A DNA stretch of 64,000 nt from Bacteroidota bacterium (GTDB lineage: Bacteria; Bacteroidota; Bacteroidia; Chitinophagales; Chitinophagaceae), in assembly GCA_005789565.1 (NCBI GenBank), contig SXXL01000042.1, forward strand, positions 1 to 64,000, given 5' to 3'. Below are positions 27,558-37,190 of this stretch, in pieces. The position numbers were made by a program, and so were the translations under genes. The notes under the pieces were generated by a model. It saw only the letters and a list, made by a program, of their open reading frames with translations, was not told the DNA's origin and ran no database searches. The stretch's first letter is position 1, and each line of letters starts with the position of its first letter.

Positions 27558-28823
27558 ATGATTCATAAACACGTGTTCGCAAAACGTTTTCTGATCCTCC
27601 TGATCTCCTTCCTATCCGTTTCTTTCTCGTTGTTTGCTCAAGATATTGCTGCCGGTAAGGCGCTGTTCATGGGCAAGTGTGCTTCCTGCCACAACGTGCT
27701 GAAGGACGGAACCGGTCCTGCCCTGAAAGGGTTGGAGGAGCGGCACAAATGGGCTGATCACAAAGAATTGCAGGCCTGGATCAACAATCCGGCGGCATAC
27801 ATGGCCAAAGACCCTTACACGCAGGGGCTCAAGGCCAAATATGGTTCGATGATGACTGCTTTTTCCGAGATCACCCTCCCGGACGTAGACAACATCGTGG
27901 CCTACATCAATGATGCGGCCATCGTCAAAGCTGTCGCACCCGGTGCGGGCACGGCCGAGCCGGAGGGCGATCAGAATGCGGTCATTTTCGGGATCATTTC
28001 CCTGGTATTGGGCGTGATCGCGCTGATCCTGATGCAGGTGAACAGCAACCTCAAGCGTTTGTCGGATGAGAAAGATGGCCTGAAGACACCGGCTCCGATC
28101 CCCTTTTTCCGAAACAAGACCAACATTGCGTTGATCTCGATCGTGTTTTTTGTATTCGGTGGTTACATGGTGGCGAAAGGGGCCATTGGCATGGGGCGTC
28201 AGAAGGAGTATCAACCCGAACAACCGATTTACTATTCACATAAAGTGCATGCCGGCATCAACCAGATCAACTGCATGTATTGTCATGGTAACGTTTGGGA
28301 GAGCAAGCATGCGGCCATTCCTTCCACCAACGTCTGTATGAATTGTCACAAGGCGATCAATGCCTACGAAAAAGGTCCCAAGCTCTACGACGAAGAAGGC
28401 AAGGAGATCAACGGTACGGCCGAGATCGCCAAGTTGTATAAATACGCCGGGTTCGATCCCAACAATCCCAACCAGTGGGATCCGTCGATGGCCAAGCCCA
28501 TTGAGTGGGTGAAGATCCACAACCTGCCAGATCACGTATACTTCAATCACGCACAGCACGTGCGGGTTGGAAATGTTCAGTGTCAGAGTTGTCACGGCGA
28601 GATCACCGACATGCACGAGGTGAAGCAAGTGGCGGATCTGAGCATGGGCTGGTGTATCAATTGTCACCGCGAGACCAAGGTCAACTTCAATTACGACAGC
28701 ACCGGGGGCAACAAGTTTTACAGCTTATACGAGAAGTTCCATGACGATCTCAAGAGCGGCAAGATGGATAGTGTGAAAGTGAAGGACATCGGCGGATTGG
28801 AGTGCCAAAAATGTCACTATTGA
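27558..28823 (+). CDS. actA: Alternative complex III subunit A: N-terminal cytochrome c domain fused to pentaheme cytochrome
   Basis: Six CXXCH motifs (CASCH, CMYCH, CMNCH, CQSCH, CINCH, CQKCH); first gene of a syntenic act cluster. Confidence 0.9.
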   Translation: MIHKHVFAKRFLILLISFLSVSFSLFAQDIAAGKALFMGKCASCHNVLKDGTGPALKGLEERHKWADHKELQAWINNPAAYMAKDPYTQGLKAKYGSMMTAFSEITLPDVDNIVAYINDAAIVKAVAPGAGTAEPEGDQNAVIFGIISLVLGVIALILMQVNSNLKRLSDEKDGLKTPAPIPFFRNKTNIALISIVFFVFGGYMVAKGAIGMGRQKEYQPEQPIYYSHKVHAGINQINCMYCHGNVWESKHAAIPSTNVCMNCHKAINAYEKGPKLYDEEGKEINGTAEIAKLYKYAGFDPNNPNQWDPSMAKPIEWVKIHNLPDHVYFNHAQHVRVGNVQCQSCHGEITDMHEVKQVADLSMGWCINCHRETKVNFNYDSTGGNKFYSLYEKFHDDLKSGKMDSVKVKDIGGLECQKCHY

Positions 28824-28872
28824 TTCATCACGGAACCCATAGCAGCAACCAGAATCTTACAAACTGAATTCC

Positions 28873-31800
28873 ATGAGCCAAAACAAGTACTGGCAAAGTT
28901 TCGGAGAAGTGAAGGCGGACGAATCGTTTCGTCAGCAAAATCAAGATGAGTTCCGTGAGGAGCTTCCCTTCGAAGGATTCGATGGCGCATTGGCCGATGC
29001 CAAAGCACCGCGCCGCGATTTCTTGAAATACCTCGGTTTCAGCACGGCTGCCGCTACGTTGGCCGCCAGTTGCGAGATCCCGGTGAAGAAGGTCATTCCC
29101 TACGCCAACAAGCCGGAGAACCTGATCCCGGGTGTGGCGCAGTATTATGCTACCACTTATATACAAGAGGGTGATGTAGTACCCGTCTTGGCTAAGGTAC
29201 GCGACGGCCGACCCATCAAGATCGAAGGAAATACGTTGGCCAACAGTTCTTTTGCCAACGGGGGTACGTCTGCGCGGGTACAGGCTTCCGTACTGGATCT
29301 GTACGATACACATCGCTTGCGCTATCCGCAACAGAAAAAAGGTGATTCGTTTCAGGAGGTTCCTACTTACGAGCAGCTCGATAAAATGATCGCGGAGCAG
29401 ATGAAAGCTGCCGGCGGCACCACGGTGCTGTTGACCACGACCTTGAATTCTCCCTCTACACAGGCCATCATCAACGGCTATACCGGCTTGAAGCATGTTC
29501 AATACGATGCTGTTTCGTACAGCGGTTTGTTGCTGGCCAATGAGGCTTGCGGATTTGGACGGACCCTCCCCAGTTATGATTTTGCTGCGGCGAGTGTGAT
29601 CGTGAGTTTGGGAGCTGATTTTCTGGGTACGTGGCTGAGTCCGGTTGAATTCGCCAAAGGATATTCCGTGGGTCGCAAGGTGGACGCGAAGCATCCGAGC
29701 ATGAGCAAGCATTATCAGTTCGAAGGCTATTTGAGTTTGACCGGTGCCAGTGCCGATGAGCGGATCGTACATCGTCCTTCTCAAACCGGTGCCGTGGCAA
29801 TGGGTTTGTTGGCGGCCTTGAACGGTGGTGCCGTGGAGATCGCCGATGCGAAGCTGAAGGCAGGGATCGAGAAAGTGGCGGCCGATCTCAATAAGAATAA
29901 AGGAAAAGGGTTGGTGGTTTGCGGCAGTAACGACAAGAACGTACAGATCGTGGTGAATGCCATCAACCAGGCGATCGGAGCCTATGGTTCTACGATCGAC
30001 TGGAAGCAGACCGCGAATTACCGTAAGGGTATTGACGGCGATATGACCGCGCTAGTGGAGGCCATGGAGGCCGGCCAGGTCGGAACGCTGATGATCTACG
30101 GCGCTAATCCGGTATATAATTATCACGATGCTGCACGTTTTACCGCGGCGTTGAAGAAAGTGAAGCTGACCGTTTCGTTCAACGAGCGGTTGGACGAGAC
30201 CACCGAGCAGTGTCTGTTCAGCGTGCCGGCCCCGCATTATTTGGAGAGTTGGGGGGATGCGAATCCGAAAGCGGGGGTAACCTGTTTTCAGCAGCCCACC
30301 ATTCATCCGTTGTTCAAGACCCGTCCTTTCCAAACCTCTTTGTTGAAGTGGAGTGGCATGGACACCGACTATGATATCTACTTTAAGAATTTTTGGAATA
30401 ACCAGCCCGGTGGGGAAGCAGCCTTCAATGAGGGATTGCAAAATGGCGTACGCGAAGAAGCTTCCGAAGGGAAGGCCCCGGGTAATTATTCGTCAGCTAC
30501 CTTGACGGGTGCTGTGGCTGCTATCAAAGCGGCGGCGGCGGTGAGCGGAACGGAAGTGGTGTTATATCAGAAAACATCGATTGGTACGGGTACCGGTGCC
30601 ACGAATCCCTGGTTGCAAGAGTTGCCCGATGGGGTGAGTAAGGCCACGTGGGACAACTACGCCTTGATGAGCATGCCCATGGCAAAGGAGTTGTTGGGCT
30701 TGGACCTGATGCACGGCAGCGAGAAAGAGATCAACAATTACGAGTTCTATCCGCAAAAGCCGGTGGTGAAGATCACCATGGGCAAGAAGGAAATAGAGTT
30801 ACCGGTGATCGTGGTGCCCGGCATGCAATCCAACACCATTGCGATTGCGGTGGGTTATGGTCGCGGCGAGAAATTGGGTAAGACGGCGGCGGGGGTTGGA
30901 CAGAATGCGTATGTATTCAGTTCATTCGACGGCACAACGGTTTCGTATCAGGGTGCGGTGACGCTGGCCGATGCCGGTCGCAAGCACAAAGTGGCCACCA
31001 CGCAGATCCACGGAACCTATGACGATCGTACGGAAGTGGTGCGCGAGACGACGCTGGCTACGCTGGTGAAATACCCCAACACCATTCCGGATTACCGGAA
31101 CCACCTCGAGGAGGCTTATGGTAAGGGTTCGGATACGACGGATTTCCGCAAGAACGCAACCTTATATGGAGAGCATGGTCAGCCTGGCATCAAGTGGGGC
31201 ATGAACATTGATATGAATGCTTGTTATGGTTGCGGATCTTGTGTGGTGGCTTGTAACGCCGAGAACAACGTTCCGGTGGTGGGCAAGAGTGAGGTGTTGC
31301 GTTATCATGATATGCATTGGTTGCGGATCGATCGGTATTTCGTGAGCGATGCCACGAATCCGGATCAGCTGAAGGGCGTGGTCTTCCAGCCCATGATGTG
31401 TCAGCATTGCGACAATGCTCCTTGTGAGAATGTTTGTCCCGTAGCGGCTACCAACCACAGTGCCGAGGGCATCAACCAGATGACCTACAACCGTTGCATT
31501 GGTACGCGTTATTGCGCGAATAACTGTCCTTTTAAAGTCCGCCGTTTCAACTGGGCTGATTATACCGGAGCGGATAGCTTCCCCAACAACCGCGACCAGC
31601 AGGTGGTGGGCAAGTTGGATCCGGTGATCGAGCAGATGAACGACGACCTGACCCGCATGGTCTTGAACCCGGACGTAACGGTTCGTTCGCGCGGGGTGAT
31701 CGAGAAATGTTCCTTCTGTTTCCAGCGCTTGCAAGCGGCAAAGTTGGAAGCGAAGAAGCAAAATCGTCCGCTCGCCGACGGGGATGCGAAGACGGCCTGT

Positions 31801-32052
31801 CAGACCGCTTGTTCGGCCAATGCGATCGTGTTCGGAAACGTGCACGATAAGCAGAGTGAGATCGCGCAGGTGCGGGCGAGCAACGAAAGTCGCAGTTATT
31901 ATGTGTTGGAGCAGCTGCACGTATTGCCCAATGTGAGTTATTTGGCCAAAGTGCGGAACACGGAGGAGCTAATCGAACCGGCCGGGCATCATGCGGCGGC
32001 GGGGGAGGAGCATGCTCCTGCTGCGGGCGAAAAAGCTCCGGCGCATCATTGA
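28873..32052 (+). CDS. actB: Alternative complex III subunit B (molybdopterin oxidoreductase-like plus iron-sulfur protein)
   Basis: TAT-like RRDFLKYLGFSTAAATLAAS; Fe-S CYGCGSCVVAC, CQHCDNAPCENVCP, CIGTRYCANNCP. Confidence 0.93.
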   Translation: MSQNKYWQSFGEVKADESFRQQNQDEFREELPFEGFDGALADAKAPRRDFLKYLGFSTAAATLAASCEIPVKKVIPYANKPENLIPGVAQYYATTYIQEGDVVPVLAKVRDGRPIKIEGNTLANSSFANGGTSARVQASVLDLYDTHRLRYPQQKKGDSFQEVPTYEQLDKMIAEQMKAAGGTTVLLTTTLNSPSTQAIINGYTGLKHVQYDAVSYSGLLLANEACGFGRTLPSYDFAAASVIVSLGADFLGTWLSPVEFAKGYSVGRKVDAKHPSMSKHYQFEGYLSLTGASADERIVHRPSQTGAVAMGLLAALNGGAVEIADAKLKAGIEKVAADLNKNKGKGLVVCGSNDKNVQIVVNAINQAIGAYGSTIDWKQTANYRKGIDGDMTALVEAMEAGQVGTLMIYGANPVYNYHDAARFTAALKKVKLTVSFNERLDETTEQCLFSVPAPHYLESWGDANPKAGVTCFQQPTIHPLFKTRPFQTSLLKWSGMDTDYDIYFKNFWNNQPGGEAAFNEGLQNGVREEASEGKAPGNYSSATLTGAVAAIKAAAAVSGTEVVLYQKTSIGTGTGATNPWLQELPDGVSKATWDNYALMSMPMAKELLGLDLMHGSEKEINNYEFYPQKPVVKITMGKKEIELPVIVVPGMQSNTIAIAVGYGRGEKLGKTAAGVGQNAYVFSSFDGTTVSYQGAVTLADAGRKHKVATTQIHGTYDDRTEVVRETTLATLVKYPNTIPDYRNHLEEAYGKGSDTTDFRKNATLYGEHGQPGIKWGMNIDMNACYGCGSCVVACNAENNVPVVGKSEVLRYHDMHWLRIDRYFVSDATNPDQLKGVVFQPMMCQHCDNAPCENVCPVAATNHSAEGINQMTYNRCIGTRYCANNCPFKVRRFNWADYTGADSFPNNRDQQVVGKLDPVIEQMNDDLTRMVLNPDVTVRSRGVIEKCSFCFQRLQAAKLEAKKQNRPLADGDAKTACQTACSANAIVFGNVHDKQSEIAQVRASNESRSYYVLEQLHVLPNVSYLAKVRNTEELIEPAGHHAAAGEEHAPAAGEKAPAHH

Positions 32053-32077
32053 TATTGAACCTTGAAAGAGAAAGAAT

Positions 32078-33532
32078 ATGGCATCACTTCGGTATGAATC
32101 ACAAGTCAGACAACCCCTGGTAGAAGGCACCAAGGATTATCATCAGGTGACGGAAGACATCTGTCGCCCGGTCGAATCTAAGCCCTCCCGGCTTTGGTGG
32201 ATCGGATTCCTGGTATCGGTCGCCCTGCTATTGTTCGGGGTCCTTTCCGTGGCCATGGAGGTGACCTACGGTACCGGGCAATGGAACTTGAACCGGACCA
32301 TCGGTTGGGGTTGGGACATCACCAACTTCGTTTGGTGGGTGGGTATTGGTCACGCCGGAACCCTGATCTCCGCGATCCTGTTGCTGTTCCGTCAGGGATG
32401 GCGTACCGGGGTGAACCGGGCGGCGGAGGCGATGACCATTTTTGCGGTGATGTGTGCGGGTCAGTTCCCGATCTGGCACATGGGTCGCGTGTGGAATGCC
32501 TTTTTCGTACTGCCTTATCCGAACACCCGCGGTCCGCTTTGGGTGAATTTCAACTCACCGCTGCTGTGGGACGTGTTCGCGATCTCTACTTATTTCACGG
32601 TTTCGTTGTTGTTCTGGTATTCGGGACTGATCCCCGACCTGGCCACCTTGCGCGACCGCGCCAAGAAGAAATGGAGCAAGATGTTCTATGGTGTGGCGTC
32701 TTTCGGTTGGACCGGATCCACTAAGCACTGGCAGCGGCATGAGGCCCTTTCGCTGGTACTGGCCGGTTTGAGTACGCCGCTGGTATTGTCGGTGCACACG
32801 ATCGTATCCTTCGACTTCGCCACGTCCATCGTGCCGGGTTGGCACACCACGATCTTCCCGCCCTACTTCGTGGCCGGGGCGATCTTCTCCGGATTCGCGA
32901 TGGTGCAAACCTTGTTGGTGGTGACGCGCAAGGTATTGTCGCTGGAAGAATACATCACCCTCGAGCACATCGATGTCATGAATAAGGTGATCGTGCTCAC
33001 GGGTTCGATCGTGGGCATTGCGTACCTCACGGAGTTGTTCATGGCCTGGTACAGTGCCGTGCCCTACGAGTGGTATGCCTTTAAAGAGAATCGATTGAAT
33101 TTGAATAGTCCCTACGGCTGGAGTTACTGGATCATGATGGGCTGTAACGTATTGTCGCCGCAGATCTTCTGGTTCCGCAAGATGCGCCGCAATCTGTTCG
33201 TGACCTTCTTCATGTCGATCTTGGTGAACATCGGAATGTGGTTCGAGCGTTTCGTGATCATCGTTACCTCGATCTACCGCGATTATCTCCCCTCTTCCTG
33301 GAGTACGTACTACACCCCCACGATCTGGGAGGTAGGTTTTTATCTGGGTACGTTCGGATTGTTCTTTACGTGTTATTTCCTCTTCTCGAAATATTTCCCG
33401 GTGATCGCCATTGCCGAGATCAAACACATCCTGAAGAAGAATGCGAAGAACTACAAGGCGGACATGACGCCGGTGGAGAACGAATCGCTCGATGCCTATG
33501 CCGCCAAGCATGTGCACGACGATCATCATTGA
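32078..33532 (+). CDS. actC: Alternative complex III subunit C (NrfD/PsrC-like)
   Basis: Multi-TM NrfD-like ORF after actB: WWVGIGHAGTLISAILLLFRQ. Confidence 0.92.
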   Translation: MASLRYESQVRQPLVEGTKDYHQVTEDICRPVESKPSRLWWIGFLVSVALLLFGVLSVAMEVTYGTGQWNLNRTIGWGWDITNFVWWVGIGHAGTLISAILLLFRQGWRTGVNRAAEAMTIFAVMCAGQFPIWHMGRVWNAFFVLPYPNTRGPLWVNFNSPLLWDVFAISTYFTVSLLFWYSGLIPDLATLRDRAKKKWSKMFYGVASFGWTGSTKHWQRHEALSLVLAGLSTPLVLSVHTIVSFDFATSIVPGWHTTIFPPYFVAGAIFSGFAMVQTLLVVTRKVLSLEEYITLEHIDVMNKVIVLTGSIVGIAYLTELFMAWYSAVPYEWYAFKENRLNLNSPYGWSYWIMMGCNVLSPQIFWFRKMRRNLFVTFFMSILVNIGMWFERFVIIVTSIYRDYLPSSWSTYYTPTIWEVGFYLGTFGLFFTCYFLFSKYFPVIAIAEIKHILKKNAKNYKADMTPVENESLDAYAAKHVHDDHH

Positions 33533-33588
33533 TTTGTTAACAGGTTTGCTACGGGCAAGCCGCAAATAACCCGAAAGGGCTATATATT

Positions 33589-34173
33589 ATGAGTGTACAA
33601 AAATTCGTGGTCGGTAACTTTTACGACGAGGCGGTCCTTTTCCCCGCAGTCAAGAAAGTACGCCGTGCCGGGTACAAGCTCCACGACGTGTTCACGCCGT
33701 TCCCCATTCATGGATTGGATCAGGCCATGGGTCTGCGCGACACCAGTTTGCACACCGCCGGTTTCATTTACGGGATCACCGGTACGTCAACTGCGGTCGG
33801 ATTCATTACTTGGGCATTGACGCTGGATTGGCCGATCAACTTTGGAGGAAAGCCCTTCTTTGCTTTGCCGGCCTGGATCCCGGTCACCTTTGAGTTGACC
33901 GTGTTGTTTGCCGCCGTGGGAATGGTACTGACCTTCTGTTATCTCTGTCAGCTGGCACCTTTTGTGAAGAAGGACCATTTCAATCCCCGTTCCACCGACG
34001 ACACGTTCGTGATGGCCATCGAGTGTACCGAGGAGACCAATGAAACCGAGGCCAAGAAGTTCCTGGAGAGCGTCGGGGCCACGGAGGTGACCGTGATGGA
34101 GAAAGAGACCGGCTGGTGGCTGGGTCGTTATGACCACGACACCATGCGGTTCCAAAAATCGACCAACGCCTAA
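33589..34173 (+). CDS. actD: Alternative complex III subunit D (DUF3341)
   Basis: YKLHDVFTPFPIHGLDQAMGL; position in act cluster. Confidence 0.9.
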   Translation: MSVQKFVVGNFYDEAVLFPAVKKVRRAGYKLHDVFTPFPIHGLDQAMGLRDTSLHTAGFIYGITGTSTAVGFITWALTLDWPINFGGKPFFALPAWIPVTFELTVLFAAVGMVLTFCYLCQLAPFVKKDHFNPRSTDDTFVMAIECTEETNETEAKKFLESVGATEVTVMEKETGWWLGRYDHDTMRFQKSTNA

Positions 34174-34188
34174 TACTTAATACCGAAT

Positions 34189-34803
34189 TTGATGAAACGT
34201 TTATTGATCTTTTCCGGAATGCTGGCCACCACCTTGGGGTGGATGGGTTGTTCCGAGGTTCGTCGTGACCCCGGTACGGTTTATATGCCGGACATGAATT
34301 ACAGCCGTGCCTATGAAACCTATGCCTCTACCGAGGCATTGAAACAGGCCGGGGTGAATTATACCGCCACGCCGGTATCGGGCACCATTGCTCAGGGGGA
34401 GGCGCCGGCCTATCCGTATCGCAATGATTCGGCCGGGTATGCGATGTCGGCCGGGGTGAAGAATCCGCTGGATCCCACGACCGTGGACCTGAAGGAAGCC
34501 GAGCGTTTGTACTTGGTGAATTGCGGCATCTGTCACGGCAAGAAGCTCGATGGAAATGGTCCGCTTTGGAATGACGGAAACGGTCCCTATCCTTCCAAGC
34601 CCATTGCCCTGGTAGGCGATGAGAAATACGAAGCGATGGCGGCGGGCACTATGTTCCATTCGCTGACCTACGGAAAGAATGCCATGGGCAGTTACGCCTC
34701 CCAGCTGAGCACCAAGCAACGCTGGATGGTGATCACTTATATAAAGAATCAGCAAGGCGCCAAAGCTGCTCCGGCAGCGGAAACGGCCGCCAAGCCCATG
34801 TAA
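34189..34803 (+). CDS. actE: Alternative complex III subunit E (monoheme cytochrome c)
   Basis: CGICHGKKLDGNGP heme site; lipobox-like GCSE; cluster position. Confidence 0.9.
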   Translation: MMKRLLIFSGMLATTLGWMGCSEVRRDPGTVYMPDMNYSRAYETYASTEALKQAGVNYTATPVSGTIAQGEAPAYPYRNDSAGYAMSAGVKNPLDPTTVDLKEAERLYLVNCGICHGKKLDGNGPLWNDGNGPYPSKPIALVGDEKYEAMAAGTMFHSLTYGKNAMGSYASQLSTKQRWMVITYIKNQQGAKAAPAAETAAKPM

Positions 34804-34837
34804 TCTGAAAACAATCGAAGAACAAAAACGAATACTG

Positions 34838-36064
34838 ATGTCAACCCGCGATCAATTCATCATTCCGAAGCGATACAACACCTTTGCGTTGGCGCTCATG
34901 GCCATTGGCCTGTTGGCCATTGGGGCCCTCTGGTTTACACACGGGGCAAAAGGTGGCCACGAAGGCGCCCGCTTCTGGGCTTCCCTGTTGCAGAACAGTG
35001 TCTTCTTTCTGTTGGTGGTGAATGCTTCCATGTTCTTTATCTGTGCCACTACCTTGGCGTGGGGCGGCTGGCAAATGGCCTTTCGTCGCGTGCCCGAGGC
35101 CATTTCAGCGGTGGTGCCCGTGATCGGGGTGATCTGCTTGGGCATTTTGCTTGCCATTGTATTTGGCGGCGATCATTCGATCTATCATTGGACGGATACC
35201 CATCATGTGGTGGAAGATCCGGTGCTGAATCATAAGAAAGGCTTTTTGAATAAGACGTTTTTTACCGTAGCCACGATCCTCACGATCGGACTTTGGTCGC
35301 TGCTGGGTTGGAAAATGCGTCAGCTCTCCCGCAGCCTGGATGAGCATCCGATTGCCGATCTGGAGGGACGCAAAAAATACATCTGGAACAATACCGTCTG
35401 GGCAGCTTTGTTCATCGTGGTGTTTGCCCTCACGGTCCTTTCTTCTTCCCCCTGGTTGTGGCTGATGAGCATTGATGCGCATTGGTACAGCACCATGTAC
35501 AGCTGGTATACGTTTGCCAGCACGTTCGTGTCGGGGGTGGCCCTGATCGCCTTGTTCGTGATCTATCTGAAGAATAACAATTATCTGGAGTATGTCAACA
35601 ACGAGCACTTGCATGACCTGGGTAAGTTCATGTTCGCGTTCTCGGTGTTCTGGACCTATCTCTGGTTCTCGCAGTATATGCTGATCTGGTATGCGAACAT
35701 TCCGGAGGAGACGGTTTATTTCAAGCCGCGTGCCCAGGGAATTTACAGCGGTATTTTCTGGCTGATGCTGGTCATCAACTTCATCGCGCCGTTGTTGATC
35801 CTGATGACCCGTGGGGCGAAGCGGAATTATGGAACGGTGGCCTTCATGGCCGTGATGATCATTTTTGGTCACTGGCTCGATTTTTATCAAATGGTATTTC
35901 CGGCCGTATCGCCTGATCACGTGCCGATGATCGTGTATGATTTCGGTGTCGCGCTGTTTTTTGTGGGATTGATCCTTTGGGTAGTGGGTCGGGCTTTGAC
36001 GAAAGCCCCCCTGTTGGCCAAGAATCACCCGTTCGTCAAAGAAAGTCTGATCCATCATACCTGA
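34838..36064 (+). CDS. actF: Alternative complex III subunit F
   Basis: Multi-TM ORF following actE with ActC/ActF-like composition. Confidence 0.88.
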   Translation: MSTRDQFIIPKRYNTFALALMAIGLLAIGALWFTHGAKGGHEGARFWASLLQNSVFFLLVVNASMFFICATTLAWGGWQMAFRRVPEAISAVVPVIGVICLGILLAIVFGGDHSIYHWTDTHHVVEDPVLNHKKGFLNKTFFTVATILTIGLWSLLGWKMRQLSRSLDEHPIADLEGRKKYIWNNTVWAALFIVVFALTVLSSSPWLWLMSIDAHWYSTMYSWYTFASTFVSGVALIALFVIYLKNNNYLEYVNNEHLHDLGKFMFAFSVFWTYLWFSQYMLIWYANIPEETVYFKPRAQGIYSGIFWLMLVINFIAPLLILMTRGAKRNYGTVAFMAVMIIFGHWLDFYQMVFPAVSPDHVPMIVYDFGVALFFVGLILWVVGRALTKAPLLAKNHPFVKESLIHHT

Positions 36065-36114
36065 TAACCTAAACGAATTCAACCTAATCCAATCACGTCC
36101 TAGAACTTTACGTT

Positions 36115-37155
36115 ATGCAAGCTTTGTTAATCCTAGCGATCCTGGTACTGGCCTTCGTGATCATTTTTCAGATCTCCAAAGCCAGTGAGTATGTGGCGGT
36201 GTTGCGCGGTTGGGAACGTACCCGAAAGCAGACCAATCGGATCAATGCCTTTATGTTGTTGGCGTTTCTGGTGCTCGGACTGATCGGGGTATATCTCTGC
36301 AACGAAAAATTCAAAGGCCGTATCCTGGGCGAACCCGCCTCCGATCATGGGGTGTTGGTCGATCAGATGTTGTATGTAACCATCGCGGTTACGTTCGTAG
36401 TATTTCTCATCACGCAGATCGCCCTGTTCTGGTTCTCTTATAAGTATCAGGAGTCGGATACCCGCAAGGCCTATTATTACCCGCACAACAATACGCTGGA
36501 ATTGATCTGGACCGTGATCCCGGCCATTGCACTCACCGTGCTGGTGGGTTTCGGGATCGTGTATTGGTTCCGCATCACCGGCGAAGCGCCCAAGGAAGCG
36601 ATGCAGGTAGAAGTGGTGGGCAAGCAATTCGGTTGGGAGTTCCGTTATCCGGGCGCCGATGGCATCCTCGGAAAAAAATATTTCAAGAACGTTGATCCGG
36701 TCAACGGCAATCCGGCCGGTCAGATCTGGGAAGACTCTACGAACAAGGATGATATTTTCGTCGAGCAAGAAATGCACCTGGTGGTAGGCAAGCCCGTGAA
36801 ACTCGTGATCGGGGCCAAGGACGTGATCCATGATGTGGGGCTGGTACACTTCCGCATGAAGATGGATGCGGTACCCGGTACGCCAACCACGATGTGGTTT
36901 ACGCCCAAATACACGACCAAGGAAATGAAAGAGAAGACCGGCAATCCGGATTTCGTGTATGAGCTTTCCTGCGATCAGATGTGCGGAAGAGGACATTGGA
37001 GTATGCGCGGCGTAGTGGTAGTAGAGACCCAGGAGGAGTTCGATGCCTGGCTGGCCTCCAAGAAACCGCAGTACCTGGTAGCCAACCCCGACAAAGACCC
37101 GGCCACTCCGAAAGAGATCCCTGCCGCACCGGTGAATGCCGTTGCTAAAAACTAA
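36115..37155 (+). CDS. coxB: Cytochrome c oxidase subunit II
   Basis: LELIWTVIPAIALTVLVGFG; CuA motif CDQMCGRGHWSM. Confidence 0.93.
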   Translation: MQALLILAILVLAFVIIFQISKASEYVAVLRGWERTRKQTNRINAFMLLAFLVLGLIGVYLCNEKFKGRILGEPASDHGVLVDQMLYVTIAVTFVVFLITQIALFWFSYKYQESDTRKAYYYPHNNTLELIWTVIPAIALTVLVGFGIVYWFRITGEAPKEAMQVEVVGKQFGWEFRYPGADGILGKKYFKNVDPVNGNPAGQIWEDSTNKDDIFVEQEMHLVVGKPVKLVIGAKDVIHDVGLVHFRMKMDAVPGTPTTMWFTPKYTTKEMKEKTGNPDFVYELSCDQMCGRGHWSMRGVVVVETQEEFDAWLASKKPQYLVANPDKDPATPKEIPAAPVNAVAKN

Positions 37156-37190
37156 TCGATCCATCCAAGAACCTATATAAATCCAATCGT

